A stretch of DNA of 15,057 nt from an uncultured Atopobium sp. (GCA_946647055.1 CAMPCT010000030.1:1-15057); one strand, 5' to 3'; counted from the first letter of the stretch, positions 7,667-15,010 are shown. The notes: generated by a model not told the origin, from the letters alone. Made by a program: numbers and translations.

Positions 7667-9502
7667 ATGCGCATTGCCGTGGCACAGATGAACAGCCGTC
7701 CGGGGGACTTCGACCGGACGGCGTCTCGTATGGTCGAGCAGTCCCGCGTGGCGGCGTCGCGCGGGGCCGAGCTGATCGTCTTCCCAACGCCCCTGCTCAC
7801 CGGGCCCGACCCCTGGTCGCAGGGGGAGTCCCTGGGCTTTGCCGAGGACCTCTCGTCCTGCATGGGCCGCCTTGCCGAGGAGCTTGCCTGTCCCGCCCTG
7901 GTGCCGGTCGTGCTCACGCCGCCCTCGGGGCCATTCCACGACGCGGTCCTCCTGGCAGAGGGTCGCGTGACGTCCCTCCGCCTGACGGCGCAAGCCCAGA
8001 TGGGGGCTCCGGTTCCCCAGGCGTCCGGCTTCGAGGGGCGGCCCGACCCCAACGATCCGTCCTATGCGCCGGTCGGCTTCACCCTGGGTGACCTGCGCTT
8101 TGGCGTTGCTTTCGACCAGGACGAGCTGGGCTATGTCTGCGAGTCGGGGGTTCCCCTCGACGCCATCTGCTACCTCGAGTCCGGTTGCTTCTGCACGGAT
8201 GACGAGACCACGACCCTGGCGCCGTCCGTGCCAAATGGTGGCTTCGTGGCCGATGCCGCGAACGCGAGCGCGTGGATCGTCGCCGTGGGGGGCATGGGCG
8301 GCTACGAGTCGCAGGTCTTCTGTGGCGGCAGCTTCGTCATGGCCCCTTGGGGCGAGCTCGCATGGGCCGCCCCCTCGTTCGAGGAGGCCCTGGGCGTGGT
8401 CGACGTCGACCCCCTTGCCGAGGGTCCGCTCCGCTCGCCCCAGCTCCCCACGCCCTACCAGCGCATGGACTTCCTCTGGGGAGCCCTCGTGCTCGCCATC
8501 CGCGACTACGTCCAGAAGCAGGGCTTCTCCGACGTCGTGCTGCCGCTCTCGGGTGACCTCTGCAGCTCCGCCGTCGCCGCCCTCGCCACCGAGGCCCTCG
8601 GGCCGGTTCACGTGCACGCCGTCATCTGCGGCACGCAGGACGCCTCCGCCCGTGATGACGCCCGTGCCATCGTGCGGTCGCTGCGCATCGCCTTCACCGA
8701 GCTCCCGGATGACGCGCTCCTCTCGGCCGCGGCGGCACTGGGGCTCGCCCTTCCCTCGGCCTCCCCGGATGCTCCCGCCATGTGTCGGGAGCTCTCGCAG
8801 GCGGCCATCCGTTGGCTTGCCGGCCGCTCTGGTGCCCTCGTGCTCTCCGCCGCCGACAAGACCGCGCTGGCCCTCGACCCTGCCGCGCACGTTTCCGCCG
8901 CCGACCTCGCCCCCTTGGGCGACGTCTACCGGACGGATGTCCTCGCGCTCATGCACCGGCGGGCTGCGGTCTCCTCGGCCATTCCCGCGACGGCGCATGC
9001 CCGCCTTGGGCTCCCGTCCGTGCTCGCGGACATGCCGGGTGGGGGAGAGGAGCTCCTCTCGCGCGTCGACGCCTGCCTGCTCATGTACGTCGAGCGGCGC
9101 CTCTCGCTGGGACAGGTCGTCGAGGAGCAGGGAGATGACGAGCTCGCCAGGCGCATCCTCGAGCTGCTAGACGCGGGCGAGCGCCAGCGCCGCTCCGTCT
9201 CGTGCTATCCCATGGTCTCCGAGCGTGCCCTCTTCGAGCGACGCATACCGCTGGGCTCCGCTTGGTCCGACCGCCTCCGCGATGGTTCGGAGCCAGCGGA
9301 GGGATCCCTGGTCGCCCTCATCACGGCCATGCCGGAGCCCTCCCTGACCCCCCGGCCCGAGCCCCGCATCACCACCGGCAACCTGTCCGAGGAGGCATCC
9401 CGCCAGGTCGAGGGCCTTCTCGGCATGCTGCAGGACATGGCCTCGGGCGGTCAGCTGCAGGACGGGGGCCTCTGGGGTGACGGGCTCTTCTCCGAGAACT
9501 GA
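7667..9502 (+). CDS. NAD+ synthetase (NadE) homologue, probable pseudoenzyme in both domains
   Basis: 611 aa from the ATG at 7667, which gives the usual family start MRIAVAQMN. An in-frame GTG at 7646 is the alternative, and neither has a strong ribosome site. The layout matches glutamine-dependent NAD+ synthetase: an N-terminal nitrilase/glutaminase domain (~1-260) and a C-terminal ATP-PPase domain (~265-540). The fold signatures are kept (GGSFVMAPWG; a FSDVVLPLSG strand-loop; PLGDVYRTDV). The catalytic positions are not. The nitrilase Glu in VFPE is T41. The Lys of the YRKxHLP motif has no counterpart. The Cys of the ICED motif aligns with D150 (AFDQD). The SGGxDS pyrophosphatase loop reads SGDLCS (295-300). 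The GNKSE and TLYGD substrate motifs are also unrecognisable. The frame is uninterrupted and ends in an extra Pro- and Gly-rich tail. Active NAD+ synthesis is therefore doubtful; a regulatory or binding role is possible. Motif matching is by eye. Confidence 0.8.
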   Translation: MRIAVAQMNSRPGDFDRTASRMVEQSRVAASRGAELIVFPTPLLTGPDPWSQGESLGFAEDLSSCMGRLAEELACPALVPVVLTPPSGPFHDAVLLAEGRVTSLRLTAQAQMGAPVPQASGFEGRPDPNDPSYAPVGFTLGDLRFGVAFDQDELGYVCESGVPLDAICYLESGCFCTDDETTTLAPSVPNGGFVADAANASAWIVAVGGMGGYESQVFCGGSFVMAPWGELAWAAPSFEEALGVVDVDPLAEGPLRSPQLPTPYQRMDFLWGALVLAIRDYVQKQGFSDVVLPLSGDLCSSAVAALATEALGPVHVHAVICGTQDASARDDARAIVRSLRIAFTELPDDALLSAAAALGLALPSASPDAPAMCRELSQAAIRWLAGRSGALVLSAADKTALALDPAAHVSAADLAPLGDVYRTDVLALMHRRAAVSSAIPATAHARLGLPSVLADMPGGGEELLSRVDACLLMYVERRLSLGQVVEEQGDDELARRILELLDAGERQRRSVSCYPMVSERALFERRIPLGSAWSDRLRDGSEPAEGSLVALITAMPEPSLTPRPEPRITTGNLSEEASRQVEGLLGMLQDMASGGQLQDGGLWGDGLFSEN

Positions 9503-9537
9503 CGACGGGGACAAGCCGTGAGGCCCGTCCCCGTCGT
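9502..9537. terminator. Bidirectional terminator hairpin between convergent genes
   Basis: ACGACGGGGAC (9502-9512) pairs perfectly with GTCCCCGTCGT (9527-9537), an 11-bp stem. Its loop can form a further GCC/GGC pairing. The left arm begins inside the stop codon of the NadE-like gene. The minus-strand HAD gene ends 19 bp beyond the right arm. No T-run follows on either side, so it may act in both directions by stem strength alone. Confidence 0.6.
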
Positions 9538-9555
9538 GTCGTCTGTCCAGCAGGA

Positions 9556-10737
9556 CTATTCGATCGTGGTGTTGGCGCCGGTGGCGTCGGGGGAGTCCCA
9601 GACCCAGTCCTCGTCGACGGTCACGTCGTCGCCGTAGATGGTGGTCCAGTCGTCGGCCATCGACACGGTCACCCAACCCTGCTCCTCGCACAGCTCGCGC
9701 AGCTTCTCCGCCTTCTCGGGGTCGCCAAACTCGCGCTCCGTGTCGTCGGCCAGGACGAAGAGGGCCATCGCGCGGTTGGGGTTGTCGTTGACGGCATAGG
9801 CCAGCATGGCCGAATCGCTCGTGGAGTTGCCCAGCGCGATGACCGGCTGCACGCCGATCTCGCGCCAGATGGCGGTGACCTTGTTCATCTTGAGGTCCTT
9901 GATGCCAAACTCCCCGCCAAAGACCAGCTCGTCGTCGCCCAGGCCGTCCCAGGTGTAGTCGAGACCGTCCGTGTCGCCCTGCCCGGTCGCCACCAGCGAG
10001 TTGTCGGACCCGATGACCTGGCGCGGCGGGATGTCGATCATGCCGTCCACCAGTGCGCGGGTGACGGTGCGGTCCGACCCGGTGACGACGTAGAAGGTGA
10101 AGCCGTTGTCCTGCAGGTACTCGATGACCTCGAGCATGGGCACGTAGAACGCCTCGTCGCGGTTCATGCCCGTGAAGTGCGGGGCAGGCTGCTGGCCAAA
10201 GGCGACCGCGTAGTCCCACAGCTCGTCAGGCGTCATGCCGCCATAGGCCTCGGCTGCCATGTGGGCCTGCTTGGACATGCCGTCCGACTGGTAGACGCCC
10301 GTGCGTTCGGTCTCCTCGATCTCCTGCGCGACGGCGATCTGCTCCGGCGTGGCCTCGTAGGTGCTGTCGTAGAGCACGCGGTGGACCGAGAGCGCCCAGT
10401 CAAAGTAGGTGGGGTTCGTCTCGCAGAAGAGCGTGCCGTCGAGGTCCGAGACCACGATGCGCTCCTCGGGACGGATGTAGTTGGGGCTGGACTCGTCCGT
10501 GACGTCCTCGACGTACTCCGTCAGGGCGATGATGGCGGGCGCATCGGGATCCCAGTGGGCGAAGTACTCGACCTCCTCTTCCTCCGCCTCCTCCTCGACG
10601 ACGGCTTCCTCCTGCTCCTGCGGAGCCTCCTCGGGGGCGGCGTCCTGCTCCTGCGGGGAGCTTGTCCCACAGCCCGTCAGTGCCAGGGCAAGGGTCATGG
10701 CTACTGCCGCGATGGTCGCGGATAGCGGCTTTCTCAT
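9556..10737 (-). CDS. Lipoprotein HAD-family phosphatase
   Basis: 393 aa. The start at 10737 is supported by AAAGGAAG seven bases upstream and by the signal sequence that follows. Residues 1-23 form a lipoprotein signal with lipobox LTGC, giving an acylated Cys23. A highly acidic Glu/Gln/Ala-rich spacer (~28-57) would hold the enzyme off the membrane. The HAD domain starts near residue 93. Motif I is SDLDGTL with nucleophile D98 and acid/base D100. Motif II is VVTGSD. The motif III lysine lies in GIKDLKMNK, and motif IV is GNSTSDSAML. All the catalytic residues of a Mg2+-dependent phosphohydrolase are present, and the large helical cap between motifs I and II resembles phosphoserine-phosphatase-like and secreted acid phosphatases. 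The substrate is unknown; an extracytoplasmic phosphate monoester is likely. It lies 46 bp downstream of idi on the same strand and is probably co-transcribed. Confidence 0.9.
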   Translation of the reverse strand: MRKPLSATIAAVAMTLALALTGCGTSSPQEQDAAPEEAPQEQEEAVVEEEAEEEEVEYFAHWDPDAPAIIALTEYVEDVTDESSPNYIRPEERIVVSDLDGTLFCETNPTYFDWALSVHRVLYDSTYEATPEQIAVAQEIEETERTGVYQSDGMSKQAHMAAEAYGGMTPDELWDYAVAFGQQPAPHFTGMNRDEAFYVPMLEVIEYLQDNGFTFYVVTGSDRTVTRALVDGMIDIPPRQVIGSDNSLVATGQGDTDGLDYTWDGLGDDELVFGGEFGIKDLKMNKVTAIWREIGVQPVIALGNSTSDSAMLAYAVNDNPNRAMALFVLADDTEREFGDPEKAEKLRELCEEQGWVTVSMADDWTTIYGDDVTVDEDWVWDSPDATGANTTIE

Positions 10738-10783
10738 GTTCGCGCTTCCTTTCTCTTTCGTGTAGGACGATGCCTCGTGTCGC

Positions 10784-11347
10784 TCAGAGTGCGCCAAGCA
10801 CCAGCGCCGCCACGTTGACGAACCACACCGTGAGCGTCTGGGGCTCCTCGAGGAGCATGCGCATGACCTCGTCCGCCGGTACCCAGCGCCACTCCGAGCT
10901 CTCCGTGGGATCGGGGTCGGGCTCGCCGTCCCACCAGCCCAGAAAGACGTGGTCGAGCTCGTACTCGGTCACGCCGGTGCCAAAGTCGTGACGGTAGACG
11001 AAGCTTCCCAGCTCGCGGCAGGGCACCTGCGCCAGGGACGCGACGCCCAGCTCCTCGACCATGCGGCGGGCAACGGCCTCCTCGAGCTCCTCTCCCGCAC
11101 GGGGGTGCGAGCACACGGAGTTGGTCCAGAGGCCGCCCGAGTGGTACTTGCCCTCGGCACGGCGGGTGAGCAGCAGCTCGGGGCCATCCGAACCCTCGCG
11201 CACCAGCTGGACGGAGAACGCGCGGTGCAGGAGGCTACCAAAGTGCGCCTCCTCCTTCGTGGCGGTGCCGACCTCGTGGTCGAGCACGTCGACCAGCACG
11301 AGCCGGTCGTCGCGTGCGGTGTCGGTGGCAAAGGCGTCGGTGGGCAT
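10784..11347 (-). CDS. idi: Isopentenyl-diphosphate delta-isomerase, type 1
   Basis: 187 aa, the normal size for the Nudix-fold enzyme that interconverts isopentenyl and dimethylallyl diphosphate in isoprenoid synthesis. The ATG at 11347 follows GAGGGAG; an upstream in-frame ATG at 11401 lies before the promoter and is rejected. Diagnostic motifs are HRAFSV (41-46), KYHSGGLWTNSVCSHP with catalytic Cys79 and metal-binding His81, the Nudix-like helix EEAVARRMVEELG, and TEYELDHVF with the second catalytic glutamate and metal ligands. H35 and H41 are the likely remaining metal ligands. The HAD lipoprotein gene follows after 46 bp. A link between the two, such as prenyl phosphate handling, is only a guess. 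Confidence 0.96.
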   Translation of the reverse strand: MPTDAFATDTARDDRLVLVDVLDHEVGTATKEEAHFGSLLHRAFSVQLVREGSDGPELLLTRRAEGKYHSGGLWTNSVCSHPRAGEELEEAVARRMVEELGVASLAQVPCRELGSFVYRHDFGTGVTEYELDHVFLGWWDGEPDPDPTESSEWRWVPADEVMRMLLEEPQTLTVWFVNVAALVLGAL

Positions 11348-11383
11348 GGGTCTCCCTCGGTGCTGGCGTGTGTCGTACCGTCC

Positions 11384-11412
11384 ATTATACGGGGTGGGCA
11401 AGGCATGATAAG
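11384..11412 (-). promoter_or_regulatory. Sigma70-type promoter for idi and the HAD gene
   Basis: Read on the minus strand, TATAAT (11384-11389) is a consensus -10. TTATCA (11406-11411), 16 bases upstream, matches the -35 consensus at four of six positions. Transcription would begin near 11377, leaving a ~30-base leader that contains the idi ribosome site. The first of the two tandem hairpins abuts the -35. Confidence 0.55.
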
Positions 11413-11413
11413 G

Positions 11414-11443
11414 AGAATGCGCCTTCGGGCAGACGCGTTCTCA
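11414..11443. repeat. Tandem 30-bp hairpin, copy 1
   Basis: GAGAATGCG (11414-11422) faces CGCGTTCTC (11435-11443) across 12 bases. On the minus-strand transcript further pairs (U-G, C-G, U-A) extend the stem to ~12 bp with one C-A mismatch. It resembles copy 2, with a 43-bp period, and lies between the luxR-type gene end and the idi -35. It may be a terminator for the upstream unit or an operator for idi. Confidence 0.6.
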
Positions 11444-11456
11444 CCCCACAAGAAGG

Positions 11457-11486
11457 AGAACGCGCCGACCAATCGACGCGTTCTCA
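11457..11486. repeat. Tandem 30-bp hairpin, copy 2
   Basis: Perfect 9-bp arms GAGAACGCG (11457-11465) and CGCGTTCTC (11478-11486) flank 12 bases. On the minus-strand transcript a U-G and three Watson-Crick pairs (CGA/UCG) extend it to a 13-bp stem with a UUGG loop, followed by CUUCUU. It begins 43 bases after the luxR-type stop codon, so a terminator for that operon is the simplest reading. The inner pairs differ from copy 1 but still pair. Confidence 0.6.
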
Positions 11487-11528
11487 TGAAACGATGCGTT
11501 GCGCTCTGTGATCTGGCGGCGTCTTGCC

Positions 11529-11834
11529 TCATGCCCCCAGGGCGAGCGCCAGCTGGGTGCGGCTCTCGAGACCACTCTTCTCGAGGATGTTCGACACGTG
11601 CCGCTTGACCGTGCCCTCGGAGATTCCCAGCTCGCAGGCTATGTGGCGGTTGGTCCATCCCAGCTGTACGAATTGGGCGACCTGGCGCTCGCGGGCCGAG
11701 AGGGACGAGGCGTCCATCTCGCGGGCCCCAAGGGACCTGAGCCTTCCCACCACGGCATCGGGGGACGTCACGGGCATGACGATGCGCAGCACGCGGCTTC
11801 CGTCGCGGTAGGTGATCTCCATCGTTGGTGACAT
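11529..11834 (-). CDS. Small stand-alone LuxR-type HTH regulator
   Basis: 101 aa. AAGGAGG five bases before the ATG at 11834 fixes the start; longer in-frame extensions upstream are unsupported. Residues ~44-101 form a complete LuxR/GerE helix-turn-helix: LSARERQVAQF, then TNRHIACELGISEGTVKRHVSNILEKSG, with the usual Glu49 and Val76-Lys77 region. The ~43 N-terminal residues (EITYRDGSRVLRIVMP...) are too short for a receiver or autoinducer domain and may be a mini-sensor or dimer element. The gene is the last of a minus-strand run with the permease and decarboxylase, 88 bp behind the permease stop. The natural guess is that it controls this unit, perhaps through the palindromes upstream of the decarboxylase gene. 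It could also be the remnant of a larger LuxR protein. Confidence 0.9.
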   Translation of the reverse strand: MSPTMEITYRDGSRVLRIVMPVTSPDAVVGRLRSLGAREMDASSLSARERQVAQFVQLGWTNRHIACELGISEGTVKRHVSNILEKSGLESRTQLALALGA

Positions 11835-11922
11835 GTGGGCCTCCTTGCCGGTTCGTGGGGAAAGGGAGGGCCGGCGGCCTGCCAAGCGGCCACCGACCCG
11901 GAGGAGAAAGGACGTCGGGCTC

Positions 11923-13314
11923 TTACATGAGACCAAGCATGTGGAACCAGACGGCCTCGACAAGAGTGGTGAGGAACACGACCGCGGTCAGCGGGATGCC
12001 CATCTTCATGCACTCGGAGGCGCTGTACCCGCCGGCATCCTTGCCCACGCCAACCAGGATGGCCAGGTTGTGGAAGGGCAGGACGTAGTGGATGTTGATG
12101 GCGGAGAAGACCATCATCGCGATTGCGGTGGGGCTGATGCCGGAGCCGGCGGTGAAGGTCAGGAAGGCCGGGATGCAGATGCCCAGGACGGCCATGACGG
12201 AGCCCATGAACATGTGGATGACCACGGTGATGACGGTGATGAGCAGGGTCAGGACGAAGATGTTGGAGGGGACGGAGCTGGGGAGCAGGACGCTGGCGAT
12301 GAACTGGTTCATGCCGGTCTCGCCGCCCACGGTGCCAATGCCCATGGCAGCCGTCAGGAAGACCAGGGTGTTCATGGGGACGGTGTTCCAGTCGCCGGGC
12401 TTGAGGACCTCGCCGATGTAGGGCAGGGCCATGAGGGCGCCGATGAGCAGGGTGACGAAGCCGATGGACAGGCCGGTCATGGAGCCGGTGAGCCACAGGC
12501 AGACGGCGATGGCGATCCAGACGATGACGCGCTTCTCGGTGACGGAGAGGCTGCCGAGCTCGTCGGCCTTGGCCTGGACCTCGGCCTTGTTGATCTCGAT
12601 CTCGTGCTCGGGCTTGAAGAGGAGCAGGTTCAGGAAGAGCGTGCCCAGGGTGGCGACGAGCATGGGGACGCACATGGTGATCATCCAACCGAAGTAGGAC
12701 AGGTCGCCACCGTCACAGTAGGAGGCCACGAGCGGGCCGAGCGTGGAGTCGCCGGTGATGAGGAACATGCCGGTGGGGGCAGCGGCGGCAAAGACGGTGA
12801 AGCCGATCTTGATCTTGTCGGACTCGGACATCTTGGCGGCGTCACACACGACCATCATGACCGCGAGGAGCATGAAGCAACGCGGGAAGGGGTGCGGGAT
12901 GAGGACCGACAGGACGAGCGAGATGATGTAGATCCAGATGATGAGGGACTTCCAGTTGTGGATGAACTTGATGGCGAACCAGTAGGCGATGCGCTCGCCC
13001 AGGCCGGAGCTCTTGACGCCCGCGGCGATGAGGTAGGCACCGATGACCATCCACATGTTCATCGTCGTCCAGGACCTGAAGACGACGGAGGGCTCGGCCA
13101 CCTTGAACAGGACGAGCAGGGCCAGGTAGATGGCGGAGATGTACGCGGGCTGGGCGACGCCACAGGCCCAGAAGACGACCGTCATGAGGGTGAGGGCGAG
13201 GCACTGCTGGCCCTGGACGGAGATCTCGGCGAGGGTGTTGAGCGGGGCGAACCAGATGAGGATGCCGACGAGGATACCAGCTACGAGGCCGATGCCCTTC
13301 TTATCGAGCTTCAT
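11923..13314 (-). CDS. DASS/SLC13-type anion permease
   Basis: 463 aa. AAGGAAG before the ATG at 13314 supports the start; an upstream in-frame ATG at 13395 lies in the intergenic hairpin region and gives an unlikely leader. The protein is almost entirely hydrophobic, with roughly 12 membrane segments in two halves. They are separated by a charged cytoplasmic loop (KPEHEIEINKAEVQAKADE, near residue 240). The pattern fits divalent anion:sodium symporters and CitT-type exchangers: paired re-entrant segments near APTGMFLITGD in the first half and FLTAAMGIGT in the second, plus a conserved INIHYVLPFHN near the C-terminus. The canonical SNT triplets are not obvious, so the substrate could be unusual. 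Placement directly behind an aromatic acid decarboxylase suggests uptake of that acid, possibly coupled to product export. A strong hairpin separates it from the decarboxylase gene. Confidence 0.88.
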   Translation of the reverse strand: MKLDKKGIGLVAGILVGILIWFAPLNTLAEISVQGQQCLALTLMTVVFWACGVAQPAYISAIYLALLVLFKVAEPSVVFRSWTTMNMWMVIGAYLIAAGVKSSGLGERIAYWFAIKFIHNWKSLIIWIYIISLVLSVLIPHPFPRCFMLLAVMMVVCDAAKMSESDKIKIGFTVFAAAAPTGMFLITGDSTLGPLVASYCDGGDLSYFGWMITMCVPMLVATLGTLFLNLLLFKPEHEIEINKAEVQAKADELGSLSVTEKRVIVWIAIAVCLWLTGSMTGLSIGFVTLLIGALMALPYIGEVLKPGDWNTVPMNTLVFLTAAMGIGTVGGETGMNQFIASVLLPSSVPSNIFVLTLLITVITVVIHMFMGSVMAVLGICIPAFLTFTAGSGISPTAIAMMVFSAINIHYVLPFHNLAILVGVGKDAGGYSASECMKMGIPLTAVVFLTTLVEAVWFHMLGLM

Positions 13315-13399
13315 GGGACTTCCTTTCGTTGGGGCCATGCATGTTTTGGAATATCGCGGCGACGTACATGGCATAGAAGGGGACGGAACGTGCACAAGA

Positions 13400-13423
13400 G
13401 TGGGCCGGCCGGAGCCGGCCCAC
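13400..13423 (-). terminator. Intercistronic hairpin between decarboxylase and permease genes
   Basis: GTGGGCCGGC (13400-13409) and GCCGGCCCAC (13414-13423) form a perfect 10-bp GC-rich stem with a four-base loop. On the minus strand it is followed by TCTTGTGC, only weakly T-rich. It lies 37 bases after the decarboxylase stop and ~85 before the permease start. It may be a partial terminator or an mRNA-stabilising end. Confidence 0.6.
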
Positions 13424-13460
13424 GTAGAGCTAGGTCATGCAGGGGATGGAGCAGGTGCCC

Positions 13461-14927
13461 TTAGAGGACGGAGGCCCACTTCTCCTCGTCGATCTCCAGG
13501 AACTGCGAGCGGATGAACCTGTTCTTGAGGGAGAACGGCACGGTGGCGTCGTAGATGACCTTGCAGGCGATGCCGTGCTCGCGGATGGAGCCGGAGAACG
13601 CGTTGTCGTTGGACGGGTCGAGCACGTGGCAGTGGCAGCCGGGGATGGTGATGATGTCGGTGTCGGCCTGGAAGCGGGTGGTCATGGCCCACATGACGTC
13701 GCTCATGTCGAAGATGTCGACGTCCTCGTCAACCAGGTAGCAGGCCTTGAGCTCACCGAAGGCGGAGAAGGCGAGCATGGCGGCGTTGCGCTGACGGCCC
13801 TCGTCGGAGGCGGCGCGCTTCTTGAACTGCAGGATCGCGACGAACTTTCCGCCGCCGCAGGGGGCAGCGTGGACGTTGAGCAGGCGGCCGGGCATGGCGG
13901 TGTTGACCATCTTGAAGATCGAGGCCTCGGTGGGGATGCCGGCCATGGAGACGTGCTCGTGCGACGGGCCGATGCAGGACTCCATGATGGGGTGCAGGCG
14001 GGTGGTGACAGCGGTCACGTTGATGACCGGGCAGACCTTGGCGGAGCCGGTGTAGCCGGGGAACTCGGGCATGGCGTAGCCGTAGCCGTTGGTGTCCTCG
14101 TTGACCGTCTCGGTGGCGCTCAGGTAGCCCTCGATGACGTACTCGGCGTTGGCGATGCACTTCTGCGGGATGGTCAGGCAGTTGGCCAGCTCGACGCCCT
14201 GGCCACGGATGGCGCCGGCGATCTGGAGCTCGTTGTAGCCAAGCGGCGTGGTGGGAGCCTCGAAGCCGCAGCACATGTAGACGGCGGGGTCAAGGCCGAT
14301 GTTGATGGAGATGGGCATGTCCTCGCCGCGCTCCTTGTACTGGTCGAAGAACGCGCCCAGGTGACGGGAGCCGGGGGTGATGAACATCGTGAGCTTGGAC
14401 TTGTCGACGATCGCGAAGCGGTGGATGGTGACGTCGGAGATGGTGTTGTCGGGGTCATTGCCCATGGCGAGGCCCATGGTGATGTAGGGGCCGCCGTCGA
14501 CGGGGGTGTTGGTGGGGGCGGGGATGATCTTGTGCAGGTCGAAGTCGGCGTCGGTGGCCTTGTACACGACCTCCTGGCAGTCGATGTGCTTGCCGTCCTC
14601 GATCATCACGGGCGGGATGGTCTTGTCGAGCAGGGCGCCCATCTCGAGGCCGAGGGTCTTCTCGGGGAGACCGAGCATGGCGGCGACGCGCTTGCGGCTG
14701 GCGAGCAGGCCGATGGCGACCTTGGCGTCGTCAAAGCCCTTGACGTTGTTGAAGACCATCGCGGGGCCTTCCTTGGTGGGACGCATGACGGTGCCGCCGG
14801 AGCCCACGTGACGGTAGACGCCGGAGACCTCGGCCTTGGGATCGACTTCGACGTCGGTCTCGAGGTACTGGCCGGGCATGGTCTTCAGGAACTCAAGAGC
14901 GCTGCGAAGGTCGTGGATCTGTGCCAT
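13461..14927 (-). CDS. lpdC: UbiD-family aromatic acid decarboxylase (LpdC-type gallate/protocatechuate decarboxylase)
   Basis: 488 aa with GGAGGAAG just before the ATG at 14927. The protein closely follows the pattern I know for Lactobacillus plantarum LpdC across its whole length: ETDVEVDP...SGVYR, GGTVMRPTKEGPAMVFNN, APTNTPVDGGPYITMG, AMPEFPGYTG, HVSMAGIPTEAS and VDEDVDIFDMSDV. Enzymes of this group remove CO2 non-oxidatively from gallate, protocatechuate or related 4-hydroxybenzoates. They use prenylated FMN made by a UbiX partner, which is not encoded in the window. E288 in the MPEFPGY loop, H325 in HVSMAG and H434 in CHCHVLD appear to correspond to the catalytic Glu and two His of the related AroY. 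It is cytoplasmic. The downstream permease and LuxR-type gene suggest an uptake-decarboxylation unit. The exact aromatic substrate cannot be fixed from sequence. Confidence 0.93.
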   Translation of the reverse strand: MAQIHDLRSALEFLKTMPGQYLETDVEVDPKAEVSGVYRHVGSGGTVMRPTKEGPAMVFNNVKGFDDAKVAIGLLASRKRVAAMLGLPEKTLGLEMGALLDKTIPPVMIEDGKHIDCQEVVYKATDADFDLHKIIPAPTNTPVDGGPYITMGLAMGNDPDNTISDVTIHRFAIVDKSKLTMFITPGSRHLGAFFDQYKERGEDMPISINIGLDPAVYMCCGFEAPTTPLGYNELQIAGAIRGQGVELANCLTIPQKCIANAEYVIEGYLSATETVNEDTNGYGYAMPEFPGYTGSAKVCPVINVTAVTTRLHPIMESCIGPSHEHVSMAGIPTEASIFKMVNTAMPGRLLNVHAAPCGGGKFVAILQFKKRAASDEGRQRNAAMLAFSAFGELKACYLVDEDVDIFDMSDVMWAMTTRFQADTDIITIPGCHCHVLDPSNDNAFSGSIREHGIACKVIYDATVPFSLKNRFIRSQFLEIDEEKWASVL

Positions 14928-14944
14928 TTCTTCCTCCTCTTCCC

Positions 14945-14964
14945 GCCGGGCCCCTGTGCCCGGC
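14945..14964 (-). promoter_or_regulatory. Leader hairpin upstream of the decarboxylase ribosome site
   Basis: GCCGGGC and GCCCGGC form a perfect 7-bp stem around a six-base loop. It ends only ~10 bases before the GGAGGAAG ribosome site. In the mRNA it would sit in the 5' leader and could stabilise the transcript or modulate translation. No riboswitch consensus is recognised. Confidence 0.45.
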
Positions 14965-14981
14965 TATTGACTGAGGAGAGT

Positions 14982-15010
14982 TTGCAACTGTGTAGTTGGT
15001 ATCGGGTCAA
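14982..15010 (-). promoter_or_regulatory. Candidate promoter of the decarboxylase unit
   Basis: On the minus strand TTGACC (15005-15010) is a near-consensus -35. At 17 bases the -10 would be the poor TTGCAA (14982-14987), which fits activator-dependent transcription. An alternative TATAAA (minus strand, about 15046-15051) lies further upstream, but its -35 is outside the window. Confidence 0.4.
14985..14998. promoter_or_regulatory. Inverted repeat CAACT-N4-AGTTG in promoter spacer
   Basis: The 14 bases CAACTGTGTAGTTG form a perfect 5+5 dyad placed between the candidate -35 and -10. Such a position suits a repressor operator or a spacer-binding activator. Confidence 0.4.

Noticed and set aside
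6638..8998. Long minus-strand frame across the FKBP, superoxide reductase and NadE-like genes
   Set aside because: It spans three convincing sense genes and their intergenic hairpin, and its translation is low complexity.
11411..11487. Possible CRISPR array
   Set aside because: There are only two repeat copies, they are self-complementary hairpins with a very short spacing, and no cas genes are present.
11348..11528. Small coding region between idi and the luxR-type gene
   Set aside because: Open frames there cross the promoter and hairpins, lack ribosome sites and show no protein-like composition.
11812..13464. 550-codon plus-strand frame opposite the permease
   Set aside because: It is extremely Asp/Gly/Glu/His-rich, an antisense image of a hydrophobic membrane protein with GC-rich codons.
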